64,000 nt of DNA, taken from positions 1 to 64,000 of the forward strand of contig JANMYM010000027.1 in NCBI GenBank assembly GCA_031382085.1, given 5' to 3'. The stretch comes from UBA964 sp031382085 (GTDB lineage: Bacteria; Pseudomonadota; Gammaproteobacteria; Steroidobacterales; Steroidobacteraceae). The notes beneath the pieces were generated by a model. The model ran no database searches, was not told where the DNA came from, and saw only the letters and a list, made by a program, of their open reading frames with translations. The translations under genes were made by a program, and so were the position numbers. Shown here piece by piece: positions 43,866 to 53,283 of the stretch (positions are counted from its first letter, which is position 1; every line of letters begins with the position of its first letter).

Positions 43866-46709
43866 CTACATCTTGAATCGCACGCCAACTCGGAATGTAC
43901 GACCCACGGCGTCGTAGAGCACACGGTTTATCCCCTGGGGCGCATTGCCGATGTTCTGCGATGTCGGGACCGGCGCCGGATCCTTATCCAAAAAGTTGGC
44001 AACCGTCACGAAAATCGACGTCGACTCTTTCAACTGATAGCTAAACGCCGCATCCAGATAGACCGAGCCGGCGATACGGTTATTATCCGTGGTGATACGA
44101 GCGGGGATCGACGTTGGGCAGCCTGTCGTGCACTCGAGATATTCGTTGCTGTAAACCCCTTTGCTCAATCCACGGCCGGTCAATGTGACCGTTGTCGGCC
44201 CATTGTCATAGCTTGCCGAGGCCAAGAATCTCCAGTCTGGAGGGCCAAGGGTCGTGTTTACGCCTACGGTATTCGTGTCCACGGCTAGCGGGTTAGCGAA
44301 GTCGGTGAAGTTCTTGAGGTAGTGCGTCGCGAACAAGCGCAGGGTCAAATCGCCGGCCCAGCTGGAGACGAGGGTATCCAGGGACTTCCGGTAGCTGGCT
44401 TCGATATCGATGCCGCGCGCCTTCTGCGAATTGGCATTGAAGGGCGACGCATTGACTCGGACGATGCTGCCGCCTGCGTCACGCACAATGGCGCTGCATA
44501 AGGTCGTGATCCCCACGAAACAGCCGTTGACGATGGTCGGCGCATCGAAGGCACCGATCGCTCCTTGAATGTCGATGTTGTAGTAGTCAACTGAAGCGGT
44601 AAACCCCGGCAAGAACCGTGGCTTAAACACCATGCCAATGCCAGTCGTGTCCGCTTTTTCGGGTACCAGTTTCAGATTTCCGGACGTCACCGTAATGATC
44701 GTGGCGCTGACGTTGTTGCGGAACGGATCGGCGAGTGTACTCGTGCCGGCGATTCCGGCTGCGAACAGCTCGGACAGGGCCGGTGCGCGTATGTCACGCG
44801 AACGCGTCGCACGAAAGGTAATGTCATCAATTGGCGAATAGGTGAGGCCCGCCTTCCAGGTTGTGACGTTCCCCGAGGTGCTGTACTTCGTGGCGCGCAC
44901 GGCCGCGTTCAGGTCGAGCTTTTTGGCCCAAGCCTGGTCCACCGCCAGCGGAATCACCGTTTCGACGAAGCCTTCGGATACGTTATAGGATCCGATGGTT
45001 GCGTGGAAATTTCCCGCGAAATAGGAGTTGGTCTCGGACAGTGCATCATTGCTGCCGCCGACCTTTTCCCGGCGGTGTTCGAGGCCAGCCGCCAGGGAAA
45101 TCGGGCCGGCCCAGCTTGAGAACGGTTCACCTTGGAAAGACACCGCAGCCACGTCCTGCACCAGCTGGGTTTTTAGCCAAGCCGTGCCCGTTACATAGTT
45201 GATGGCTGGCTGGGAGGCGGTCTCTGTACCGAAGATATTGTAGGGCACGCAGGCAGGATCATCGTTGGTCGTGATCGCATCCGCGTTCACCCGACAGACA
45301 ATGGCGCCACTGGCATTGCGCACCGAGTCGATCGCCTGGCGATAGCGGGACGTAATGCTGGCCAATGACCGATTGGTGATGTTGGCACGACTTGTCTGCA
45401 CATAGGCTTTCCACGACCAGTCGCTGCCACCCGCATTAAAGCTACCGTTGAGACCGACCGCATAACGCTGCAACGAGCGGGTGTTGTCCGCAGTGAGTGC
45501 GGGGAGATCGGCGTTCAGAGAGCCAGCGCCGTAGGTCGGCTGACCGTCCGCCACCAGTATCGCGGCGAGGTTTGCCGGGAGAAATGCGTTGTCGGGCCGA
45601 ATCGTCAGATTTCCAAGATTGAACTGATCGATGGCCCTGCTGAAAATATCCGAAGAACCATAGGACGCTTCAGCGAATAGTTCCAGATTGTCGGTCACAT
45701 CGAAGCTGACGAGCCCAAAAAAGCTCTGGCGCGCAATCCGCGCTTCAAGATCGCCCGTCCGCGCAAAGTCGGCGTACTGCCAATCGCCGCCCACAAAACC
45801 GGTGGTTCCGGCCAGTGACCCGGTATTGAGTTGCGCGGGAGTGCCGCGCGGCCCGAAATACGTGCCCCGCAAAGGTCCCGTATTGATGATCAAGCCCGGC
45901 GTCGCGACACGGTAGCCGCTGTTTTCACGCACGATCAAAAAGGGCTGACCATTTGTCGTGGTGTATGCGGGATTGACTAGGGTCTTGTAGCCTTTGTACC
46001 AATCCCGAGGAAGACCTTCTATGCCGTCGGACTTGGCAATTTCCCCGCTCAGGATGACGTGGCCGCGGTCGTTGGCGAAACCAGTACCTCCGGTCAGCGA
46101 GACGTTGTAGCCCCGATTGTCGCCATGCGTCGTGCTGGTGCCCTGAGCGTTACCCTTCAGCCCGGTAAACTTCCGGTCCAGGGTGAAATTGACCACGCCC
46201 GCGAGCGCGTCTGATCCCCATGCGGCTGATGCGCCTCCGGTCACCACATCGACGCGCGTGATGAGCTCCTGAGGAAGCGTGTTGATGTCTACCAATCCGG
46301 TGGCGGCGGAAGCCGGCACGCGCCGCCCATCTAGGAGTACCAATGTTCGATTGAGGGCGTTGTTACTCAGTCCCCTCAGATTCAATGAATTGATGCCCGC
46401 AAGGCCGGCGCCGACGCTGCCCGTCGTGACGGATGGCGTGTTGCTGCCGGCAAACGAAGGCAATTGGTTGACGAAATCAGCGATATTTTTTGGCGCGTTG
46501 GCCTGGATTTCCGCTAATCCAAGCACCGAAGTCGGCGTCGGGGCTTCATAGCCATCGCGCACAATACGCGTACTAACAACCACCTCTTCAAGTACTTCAT
46601 TGTTGGCGGTGGTCGCGCGCGGGGCGTTATCTGTCGCTGGGGTCTGTGCTGCCACCGGCACAATAACGCCGCAAACTGCGACAACGGCGATCATCGGTAT
46701 GAGTTTCAC
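43866..46709 (-). CDS. TonB-dependent outer-membrane receptor, second copy (large)
   Basis: 947 residues from a GTG at 46709, with AAGGAGAT just before it. After the signal peptide come LEEVVVSTR (TonB box-like), a plug domain with SLNLRGLSNNALNRTLVLLD and RVDVVTGGASAAWGSDALAG, and a long barrel ending in FRVGVRFKM. The plug with R-T-L-V-L-L-D-G-R-R is typical of receptors found in catabolic clusters of sphingomonads, xanthomonads and relatives. Its promoter carries the 14-bp operator shared with the operon at 58265. Confidence 0.93.
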   Translation of the reverse strand: MKLIPMIAVVAVCGVIVPVAAQTPATDNAPRATTANNEVLEEVVVSTRIVRDGYEAPTPTSVLGLAEIQANAPKNIADFVNQLPSFAGSNTPSVTTGSVGAGLAGINSLNLRGLSNNALNRTLVLLDGRRVPASAATGLVDINTLPQELITRVDVVTGGASAAWGSDALAGVVNFTLDRKFTGLKGNAQGTSTTHGDNRGYNVSLTGGTGFANDRGHVILSGEIAKSDGIEGLPRDWYKGYKTLVNPAYTTTNGQPFLIVRENSGYRVATPGLIINTGPLRGTYFGPRGTPAQLNTGSLAGTTGFVGGDWQYADFARTGDLEARIARQSFFGLVSFDVTDNLELFAEASYGSSDIFSRAIDQFNLGNLTIRPDNAFLPANLAAILVADGQPTYGAGSLNADLPALTADNTRSLQRYAVGLNGSFNAGGSDWSWKAYVQTSRANITNRSLASITSRYRQAIDSVRNASGAIVCRVNADAITTNDDPACVPYNIFGTETASQPAINYVTGTAWLKTQLVQDVAAVSFQGEPFSSWAGPISLAAGLEHRREKVGGSNDALSETNSYFAGNFHATIGSYNVSEGFVETVIPLAVDQAWAKKLDLNAAVRATKYSTSGNVTTWKAGLTYSPIDDITFRATRSRDIRAPALSELFAAGIAGTSTLADPFRNNVSATIITVTSGNLKLVPEKADTTGIGMVFKPRFLPGFTASVDYYNIDIQGAIGAFDAPTIVNGCFVGITTLCSAIVRDAGGSIVRVNASPFNANSQKARGIDIEASYRKSLDTLVSSWAGDLTLRLFATHYLKNFTDFANPLAVDTNTVGVNTTLGPPDWRFLASASYDNGPTTVTLTGRGLSKGVYSNEYLECTTGCPTSIPARITTDNNRIAGSVYLDAAFSYQLKESTSIFVTVANFLDKDPAPVPTSQNIGNAPQGINRVLYDAVGRTFRVGVRFKM

Positions 46710-46834
46710 AATCGATCTCCTTAAACTAAAGCTACTTAAAATTATGCGTGGACAGATATTGAGTTGCGACTCGGTGACCAGTCGTGCACCGGGTTCGTTC
46801 TCAAGGTCGTTGACGTGAAATCAGTCTTCATTGT

Positions 46835-46848
46835 TGCAGACGTGTGCA
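46835..46848. promoter_or_regulatory. Operator site 1 (TGCAGACGTGTGCA)
   Basis: Near-perfect 14-bp palindrome directly downstream of the -10 box of the TonB receptor promoter. It is identical, in reverse, to site 4 at 58177-58190, and the match extends to 18 bp. The TG-N4-CG-N4-CA form resembles LacI-family operators. Confidence 0.75.
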
Positions 46849-46849
46849 T

Positions 46850-46878
46850 ACTATAGCGTTAAGCGGCTAGCAGATCAA
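46850..46878 (-). promoter_or_regulatory. Predicted promoter of the second TonB receptor operon
   Basis: On the minus strand TTGATC (46873-46878) and TATAGT (46850-46855) are 17 nt apart. The start point would fall inside operator site 1, the usual arrangement for repression. The promoter at 58147-58175 has the same -35 box, spacing and operator position. Confidence 0.65.
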
Positions 46879-46957
46879 GCGCTGGGTTGAATGATGTCGG
46901 TTGAATGATTGCTGGCTTGCTGCGCACCACTGTTTCATTGGACATTGTGGTGAAAAT

Positions 46958-46971
46958 GGCACACGTGTGCA
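46958..46971. promoter_or_regulatory. Operator site 2 (GGCACACGTGTGCA)
   Basis: Contains the perfect 12-bp palindrome GCACACGTGTGC at 46959-46970. It covers the -35 region of a promoter whose -10 box TATAAT lies at 46982-46987 and reads toward the O-demethylase gene. The rest of the 46710-47053 gap holds site 1 and no further recognisable gene. Confidence 0.7.
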
Positions 46972-47053
46972 CTCATTTCGGTATAATGTCCCAAGGATGC
47001 GGTGGCAGGGTGCACGTCGAAATTCTCGAGATGCCAACCGCGGGGATCTTGCC

Positions 47054-48466
47054 GTGGTACCACAACAAAAAAAGCGGTCGCTCGCAGAGCTGATCGATTC
47101 TGTGCCAGATCTCATTGATTATTTTTACAATGACACTGTTTCGCCGCACAGCAGGAACCGGCCTGGATCTTCTCCCGTGCCTGCGGAATATTCGAATTGG
47201 CGCAATGAGCAACGCGCGTGGCGGGAGACCGCCGTGCTGTTCGACCAAACGCACCACATGCCGGAATTGTTTTTAAAAGGCAAAGACGCTTTGCGCTTGC
47301 TGAGCGATTTTGGCATCAACAGCTTCGCCAATTTCGAACCGGGTCGCGCAAAACAATATGTCGCCTGCAATCATAACGGCCAGGTCATTGGCGAGTCTGT
47401 ACTGCATTACCTCCGGGACGGAAGCTTCGAATTAATCAGCGGTATGCACTTGCACAACTGGTTGCAGTACAACGCCGAGACCGGTGGCTACGATGTCTCG
47501 ATTTTTCGCGAAGGACCCACATCGCCCGAAACGCCCACTCGCGTGAATTTCCGCTTTGGCATGGACGGGCCTAACGCGGAAAAAGTTTTTAAGGATGTGG
47601 TTGAGGGCAACGTACCCGATATTCCGTTTTTTCGCACCGCGCAAGTCAGGATCGCCGGCGTCAATGTTCTCGCCCTGCGACACGGGATGGCGGGCCACAA
47701 AGGCGTGGAGATGTCGGGCCCCGCTGCACAAGGGGATTTGGTGCGTAACGCGTTGTTGCGGGCTGGCGAAAAGCACGGCCTCGTCGCTGGGGGGCGGCTG
47801 GCATATTTCAGCACTCTGACTGAAAGCGGTTGGCTGGGATACCCGCTGCCCGCCGTTTACACAGATGAAAAACTCAAAGAATACCGGCAGTGGCTGCCGG
47901 CAGACTCGTGGGAAGGGAAAGCACAACTCAGTGGCAGTTTCCGCTCGCGCAACATTGAGGACTACTACGTCACGCCGTGGCACATGGGCGTCGATCGCAT
48001 GATGAAATTCGATCATGAGTTTGTCGGCCGCAAAGCACTTGAGAAAATGGCGACCGGGCCGCGTCGCAGCAAGGTAACCCTGGTCTGGAATAAAGACGAC
48101 GTTGCGCGCATCCAGGCTTCCATGTTCGCGCCCGGCATGCCTTTCAAATACCTGGATTTCCCTGTGGCGTCATATGGCTTCCCACAAGCCGATGCGGTTC
48201 GCGATCAGGGCGGCAAGGTTGTTGGCATTTCAGGTTTTTGCGGCTACAGCGCTAACGAGAAGGAATTTCTGTCACTGGCCACGATGGATGCCACGCACGC
48301 CATTCCAGGAACCGAGGTTCTGCTCACCTGGGGAGAGCCGGACGGTGGGTCGAGAAAACCCCATGTCGAACGTCACCAGCAAACACAAGTTCGTGTCACC
48401 GTCGCAACGGCGCCCTATGCGGCTGCGGTGCAAAAAATGAAGCACGAGACGTTAGGCAGGACATAA
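47054..48466 (+). CDS. Tetrahydrofolate-dependent O-demethylase (LigM/DesA type)
   Basis: 470 residues from a GTG at 47054, close to the 471 of LigM; an ATG at 46997 would add 19 residues. It belongs to the aminomethyltransferase (GcvT) fold. Shared with LigM of Sphingobium are PAEYSNWRNEQRAWRETAVL, FDQTHHM, NSFANFEPGRAKQ, ALRHGMAG, LTESGWLGYPLPA and DYYVTPWHMG. LigM moves the methyl group of vanillate or 3-O-methylgallate to tetrahydrofolate. So the cluster probably handles a methoxylated aromatic. Methyl-THF recycling genes are not in the window, although folA and thyA are at its other end. Confidence 0.9.
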   Translation: MVPQQKKRSLAELIDSVPDLIDYFYNDTVSPHSRNRPGSSPVPAEYSNWRNEQRAWRETAVLFDQTHHMPELFLKGKDALRLLSDFGINSFANFEPGRAKQYVACNHNGQVIGESVLHYLRDGSFELISGMHLHNWLQYNAETGGYDVSIFREGPTSPETPTRVNFRFGMDGPNAEKVFKDVVEGNVPDIPFFRTAQVRIAGVNVLALRHGMAGHKGVEMSGPAAQGDLVRNALLRAGEKHGLVAGGRLAYFSTLTESGWLGYPLPAVYTDEKLKEYRQWLPADSWEGKAQLSGSFRSRNIEDYYVTPWHMGVDRMMKFDHEFVGRKALEKMATGPRRSKVTLVWNKDDVARIQASMFAPGMPFKYLDFPVASYGFPQADAVRDQGGKVVGISGFCGYSANEKEFLSLATMDATHAIPGTEVLLTWGEPDGGSRKPHVERHQQTQVRVTVATAPYAAAVQKMKHETLGRT

Positions 48467-48482
48467 TTTCTGCGAGGTTAGA

Positions 48483-49799
48483 TCAGGGCGTATCCGGCGC
48501 CTTCACGCCGAACTTGAGCAACAACAGTGCCGCGAGTAGTGCCGGCGCCGCCATCACGAACGCAACGTTGCTGCGTGACAACCCTTCGCTCATCAGCATG
48601 CCTGCCATGATCGGACTGATGGCGCTGCCGATGCGGCCGACGCCGATGACGAAGCCGGTGCCGCTAGCGCGCATGTCGGCCGGGAAGGTGCGTGCGACCA
48701 CGGCATAGAGACCCATGATGGCAGCCTGCAGGAAGAAGCCCATCGCAGCGGAGCCGAGCGCGAGCAGCACGAACGACGGTGGCAGCAGGCTAAACAGCGC
48801 GGTGACAATCGCACCGCCGCACATGGCGGTGATCACCAGATTCTTGAGGCCCAGACGCATGCTGCTCGCGCCGAGCAGGGATCCGCCGATGATGCCGCCT
48901 ACGTTGACGAACACAGCGATCTTGGCGGCTTGGCCAGGGGCGAATCCCAGGCTGGCTACCAGCGATGGCGCCCAGCTCTGCACGAAGAACAGAGTGACAA
49001 CGTGCATGAAGTAAATGGTAGTGATCAACAGCGTGACTCCGGCCATCCCGGAAGAAAACAGCGCCTTCAATGGTGTGATCCTTGCGCTGGCGGGTGGCGG
49101 CGGGAGCGCAGCAATCGTCGGACGGCCGCAGCGTTGCAGATACGCATTGACGCGAGCCAGCGTGTTGTCCTTTGGCCTGGCTATCATCGGCGCGATCGGT
49201 TCTGGCAGGTACAGCCAGACGACTGGCAACAGCACCAGCCCAAGGGCCGAAGCCACGTAGAAGATGGCGGTCCAGCCGTACGTCGGCAGCAGCGTGCCGG
49301 CAAGCACCCCGCCCAGAAGGCCGCCGATCGGAAAGCCGATGCCAAACATGGTCTGACAGAAATCGCGGCTGCGTGAATTGGCGTACTCGGCGGTCATCGG
49401 GCTTATCACGGCGACCATGGCGCCGACGCCGAGTCCAGTGAATACCCGCGACCACATCAATTCGATGACGCTGAGGCAGGTTGCAGTCCATAGCGTGCCG
49501 GCGATCATCATCACCAGGCTCAGAAAGATCAGTCGTCGTCGCCCGATGATGTCAGCCAGCGGCGCAAGGAACAGCGATCCCGCGGCCATGCCCAGCAACG
49601 CGGACGACAGCACCAATCCAACCTGTGCCTGATTGATGCCCCAGAGTACCTTGATGGCGGGTGCGGCAAACGTGATGGCCATGACATCGAGACCGTCGAC
49701 CATGCAGAGCAGTACGATCACGAAGATCGCAATCTTCTGATGTGCGCTCATCGGCTGCGCAAGCTGGTCGACGCGCGGATCGAGGGCGCTAATGGACAT
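48483..49799 (-). CDS. MFS transporter, aromatic acid:proton symporter type
   Basis: 438 residues with twelve helices. The first helix has VDGLDVMAITFAAPAI, the D-G-x-D motif typical of the AAHS family (PcaK, VanK), and loop 2-3 has APLADIIGRRRLI. It is likely to import vanillate-like or protocatechuate-like acids, matching the adjacent O-demethylase, whose 3' end it faces. It is divergent from the aldehyde dehydrogenase gene over a 113-nt AT-rich promoter region. Confidence 0.9.
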   Translation of the reverse strand: MSISALDPRVDQLAQPMSAHQKIAIFVIVLLCMVDGLDVMAITFAAPAIKVLWGINQAQVGLVLSSALLGMAAGSLFLAPLADIIGRRRLIFLSLVMMIAGTLWTATCLSVIELMWSRVFTGLGVGAMVAVISPMTAEYANSRSRDFCQTMFGIGFPIGGLLGGVLAGTLLPTYGWTAIFYVASALGLVLLPVVWLYLPEPIAPMIARPKDNTLARVNAYLQRCGRPTIAALPPPPASARITPLKALFSSGMAGVTLLITTIYFMHVVTLFFVQSWAPSLVASLGFAPGQAAKIAVFVNVGGIIGGSLLGASSMRLGLKNLVITAMCGGAIVTALFSLLPPSFVLLALGSAAMGFFLQAAIMGLYAVVARTFPADMRASGTGFVIGVGRIGSAISPIMAGMLMSEGLSRSNVAFVMAAPALLAALLLLKFGVKAPDTP

Positions 49800-49839
49800 G
49801 GACTATTGACTCCCGAGCTTGCGATACTGGATTTTCAAG

Positions 49840-49863
49840 TACAATGTAAATATATCTTTTGTA
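49840..49863. promoter_or_regulatory. AT-rich dyad between the MFS and aldehyde dehydrogenase genes
   Basis: TACAA and TTGTA frame a 24-bp AT-rich segment in the middle of the divergent intergenic region, in strong contrast to its surroundings. It may be a regulator site or divergent -10 region. The TGCACACG operator is not present here, so these two genes may be controlled separately. Confidence 0.4.
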
Positions 49864-49912
49864 AGGAAAATAGTCGAGCTGGTCTGCTTTGTCACCAGCC
49901 GAAACCTAACAT

Positions 49913-51391
49913 ATGAATGACTCAGCATCGAATCGTCAGGCCACGGGGCACACGACCCACTTCATCAACGGTCAATGGAGCGCGGCTGGCGGCCGCAGTT
50001 TTGTTGATCGCAATCCCTTCGACGGCGCGGTGTTTGCCGAAGTCGCCGCCGGCGGACGGACCGAGGCAGAAGCGGCCGTGGCTGCGGCCGCGGCTGCATT
50101 CCCGGCATGGGCAGCGATGTCGCCACGCGAGCGCCAGCACCTGTTCCTGAAAGCCGCGGACATCGTTGAAAAGCGCAGTGCGGATATCGTGCGGGCGTTG
50201 GCGCTGGAGACCGGCGGCGGCGGCGCCTACTCGAACTTCCAGGTGAAGTGGGCGGCTGACTTGCTGCGGCAAACCGCCAGCTGGTGTTATCTTCCGGTCG
50301 GCGAGGTGCTGCCCAGTGATACACCGGGTCGCTTCGCGATGGTGGTGCGCAAGCCGATGGGAGTGGTCGCGGGCTTCACGCCGTGGAATAGCGCCTTCAG
50401 CCTGGGCTTGCGCACCGTCGTGTTGCCGATGGCCTTTGGCAATACCGTTGTGCTGAAGCCCTCGGAAGAGGCACCGTTGTGCGCCGGCATCATGATCGCC
50501 GAAGTACTGGAAGAAGCCGGCTTCCCAGCGGGCACGATCAATGTGGTGACGCACGCGCCGGGCGAGGCGGGCGCAATCGCCGATGTATTCTTCGAGAGCC
50601 CGGCGGTACGCAGCATCAACTTCACCGGCTCCGCGGCTATCGGGCGCAAACTGGCGGCGCGCGCCGGCCAGGCGCTGAAGCGCATTGTGCTCGAGCTCGG
50701 CGGTTACAACCCGCTGCTGATCCTGCGCGACGCGGACATGGAACACGCGGTCGATCTCGCGGCGTTCAGTGGCTTCTTCCATCAGGGTCAGATCTGCATG
50801 AATGCGCGCAAGATCCTGATCGAGCGCCCGATTCATGATGAGTTCGTCACGCGCCTCGCGGCCAAGGCTCGCTCACTCAAATCCGGCGATCCCATCTTGC
50901 CGGGCGTGGTGATCGGCCCGTTGATCACCGAGCGTGCGCTCAGCGACGTCGATGCGCGAGTCAAGGCAGCACTCGCGGACGGCGCGCGACTGGTCACTGG
51001 CGGCAAAGCCAATGGACGCGTCTTCGAGCCGACGATTCTGACGCACGCGCCCGCGAACGCACCAATCTGCCGCGAGGAAACTTTCGGTCCGGTCGTCGTC
51101 GTTGAAGCGGTCGACAACGCCGAGGAAGCCATGACCAAGGCGCTGGATACACGCTATGGCCTCAGCGCCGGCATCGTCACGGCCGATCATGAGCGTGGGC
51201 TTGAAATGGCGCAGCGTTTCGATTGCGGCATGGTCCATGTCAATGGCGCGACCATGGCCAGCGAACCCTCGTTGCCCAATGGCGGCGTCAAGGACAGCGG
51301 CTGGGGACGGTCCGGTCACTATGCGATCGAAGATTTCACCGAGATCCGCCTAACAACCATGACGCGCGGTCGCGGTCGCTACCCGTTCTAG
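49913..51391 (+). CDS. Aldehyde dehydrogenase (vanillin/benzaldehyde type)
   Basis: 492 residues. ALDH motifs are FTPWNSAFSLGLRTVVLPMA (N-A-S-N-like cofactor strand), FTGSAAIGRKLA, the base in LELGGYNPLL and the nucleophile in FHQGQICMNARK, with EETFGPVVVVEA later. The Tyr-Asn-Pro after LELGG occurs in vanillin and salicylaldehyde dehydrogenases. With an O-demethylase and aromatic-acid carrier next to it, oxidation of an aromatic aldehyde to the acid is likely. It ends 2 nt before the FAD enzyme gene. Confidence 0.9.
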   Translation: MNDSASNRQATGHTTHFINGQWSAAGGRSFVDRNPFDGAVFAEVAAGGRTEAEAAVAAAAAAFPAWAAMSPRERQHLFLKAADIVEKRSADIVRALALETGGGGAYSNFQVKWAADLLRQTASWCYLPVGEVLPSDTPGRFAMVVRKPMGVVAGFTPWNSAFSLGLRTVVLPMAFGNTVVLKPSEEAPLCAGIMIAEVLEEAGFPAGTINVVTHAPGEAGAIADVFFESPAVRSINFTGSAAIGRKLAARAGQALKRIVLELGGYNPLLILRDADMEHAVDLAAFSGFFHQGQICMNARKILIERPIHDEFVTRLAAKARSLKSGDPILPGVVIGPLITERALSDVDARVKAALADGARLVTGGKANGRVFEPTILTHAPANAPICREETFGPVVVVEAVDNAEEAMTKALDTRYGLSAGIVTADHERGLEMAQRFDCGMVHVNGATMASEPSLPNGGVKDSGWGRSGHYAIEDFTEIRLTTMTRGRGRYPF

Positions 51392-51393
51392 TC

Positions 51394-53283
51394 ATGAAGA
51401 CGCAGGATCCGCATAGCAAAGACTTGCATTTGAGTGCACGCGTGACGCGTCGCGATTTCGTCGGTACCACACTTGTGGGCGCGGGTGCCGCCCTGCTGCA
51501 CAGGCCCAGCCCGGCAGCCGCGCAGGAATTGGGGCGTGCCTGGACAGGGTATGGCGGTGTGGGCGACTATCGCTTCTCCAACGGCAACACCGCAAATGTG
51601 CTGAGCGCAGCGCACAGTATCCGCGATCGGGTCTACGAAGGTGAGCTGCCCAATGTCATCGACACCCACGAGCACTACGACGTGGTGATCGTTGGCGGCG
51701 GGTTCGCAGGGATCAGTGCACAGTACGAGTTTCAGAAACACAGACCTGATGGCAAGTGCCTGCTCCTCGACAACAATTCGATCTTTGGCGGCTTCGCCAA
51801 GTCAAACGAATTTGCCGTCGATGGCTACCGCATCGCCGGAGCCCAGGCATCGATCAATTTTCTTCTGCCCAAAGCGACGGATGTGCGCGGCGCAAACTAT
51901 TGGCAGGAGCTGGGTTTGCCAGACCAGTTCCAGTTCGCGCAGCCTGAAAGTGGCGATCCTTCCATCGTGTTCCCGAAGGCGACGTCAGGACCCTTCTATT
52001 ACGGTGAGCAGTCCGCCACCGTCGGATATTTTTTTCAGAACTCACTGACTCAAGGTAAAGGCGTCTGGGTCAAGAACATCTGGGATGGCGATTTGCAGCG
52101 AGCGCCTTGGCCGGACACCTTCAAGAAAGAGTTACTGGCCTTACGGGATCGCAGGCCACAGCTCAAGCATGACAAAAGCGATGCCTGGCTCGACCGCATC
52201 ACGTTTGGCGATCTGGTGACAAAGGTCATGGGTCTGAGCTCCGAGGTGTTGCCTTACGTCACTCCCATCATGGGCATCGCCGGTCACTCTGCAAAAGTAT
52301 CCGCGTACGCAGCGGCAGGCCTTATCCCGGGTGTGGACCGTTTTCCCAATGGAAGCGCCCAAGCAGAATTGGGCTCTCGCTGGATGAGTTTTCCTGGCGG
52401 CAATGCCACGCTGCTGCGCCACTTCGTGAAAGCCATCTTTCCGGACGCCATTCAGGGTTCCAAATCCTTCGAAGCGATTGCCAACAACCCGGTGAACTTT
52501 TCCGCGCTGGATCGAGCAGACGCAAACCGTCGCATGCGTTTGAGCTCGACCGTGGTCAGAATCAGGCCCGAGGGCGCTCCCAAGACGGCCGAACTTGTTA
52601 GTGTCGTGTATGAGAAAGGTGGCCGGCTCTATCGTGTGACAGCCCGCGCCGCAGTGGTGGCCATCGGGAGCTGGGTGGCCAAACACATCGTGCGTGACCT
52701 TCCTAACGACTATCGCAGCGCACTGGACCAGTTTTTCTACGAGCCCATCCTCATGGTGAATGTGGCCCTGCGCAACTGGCGCTTCCTCGACAAGCTTGGA
52801 TTCGGCGCTGGCCGGTGGTTTGACGGCTTTGGATTCTTCGGCACGATCCGGCAACCCATGGTGATAGGTGGTAGCCCCACACCCTTTCACCCTGACAAAC
52901 CGATCGTTATGACCCTTTATGCGCCGATGCAGAACCCAGACCTGCCCTTGGAAGCAGAGGGCCCTGCCGGCCGCGCTCAACTCTACGGTACTTCGTACGC
53001 GGACTATGAGCGGCAGATAGTCAAACAGATGCAGCGAGTGTTCTCGGCCGGCGGCTTCAATGCGCGACGTGACATTGCTGGAATCGTGCTGAACCGCTGG
53101 GGGCACGCGATGCCGACACCTCCGCCGGGGTTCTTCTTTGGCACGGATGGCAACCCTCCTCCGCGCGAAGTCCTGCGTAAGCCCTTTGGCCGTATCGCCT
53201 TCGGTCACTCGGAGTTGGGAGCACGCGGGGATTGGATAGGCGCTCTGGAGGAAGGCAAGCGCGCGATGATGCAGGTTCTATAA
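51394..53283 (+). CDS. Exported FAD-dependent oxidoreductase (spermidine dehydrogenase-like)
   Basis: 629 residues. A twin-arginine signal (VTRRDFVGTTLVGAGAALLH) indicates folded export. The FAD-binding start is YDVVIVGGGFAGISAQYEFQ, followed by LLDNNSIFGGFAKSNEF as in SpdH-type flavoproteins, and FPGGNATLLRHFVKAI. The C-terminal FAD contact is GRIAFGHSELGARGDW. Spermidine dehydrogenases oxidise amines, but several relatives have unknown substrates, and an alcohol or aromatic side chain is possible here. It overlaps the convergent HD-domain gene by 6 bp. Confidence 0.86.
   Translation: MKTQDPHSKDLHLSARVTRRDFVGTTLVGAGAALLHRPSPAAAQELGRAWTGYGGVGDYRFSNGNTANVLSAAHSIRDRVYEGELPNVIDTHEHYDVVIVGGGFAGISAQYEFQKHRPDGKCLLLDNNSIFGGFAKSNEFAVDGYRIAGAQASINFLLPKATDVRGANYWQELGLPDQFQFAQPESGDPSIVFPKATSGPFYYGEQSATVGYFFQNSLTQGKGVWVKNIWDGDLQRAPWPDTFKKELLALRDRRPQLKHDKSDAWLDRITFGDLVTKVMGLSSEVLPYVTPIMGIAGHSAKVSAYAAAGLIPGVDRFPNGSAQAELGSRWMSFPGGNATLLRHFVKAIFPDAIQGSKSFEAIANNPVNFSALDRADANRRMRLSSTVVRIRPEGAPKTAELVSVVYEKGGRLYRVTARAAVVAIGSWVAKHIVRDLPNDYRSALDQFFYEPILMVNVALRNWRFLDKLGFGAGRWFDGFGFFGTIRQPMVIGGSPTPFHPDKPIVMTLYAPMQNPDLPLEAEGPAGRAQLYGTSYADYERQIVKQMQRVFSAGGFNARRDIAGIVLNRWGHAMPTPPPGFFFGTDGNPPPREVLRKPFGRIAFGHSELGARGDWIGALEEGKRAMMQVL

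Noticed and set aside
49801..49875. 7-bp inverted repeat GACTATT/AATAGTC 61 bp apart around the divergent MFS/aldehyde dehydrogenase promoters
   Set aside because: The arms are short and far apart, which is expected by chance in this length of AT-rich sequence.
52141..53208. 355-codon minus-strand frame
   Set aside because: Antisense shadow of the exported FAD enzyme, which has clear FAD motifs. No signal or domain in the shadow product.
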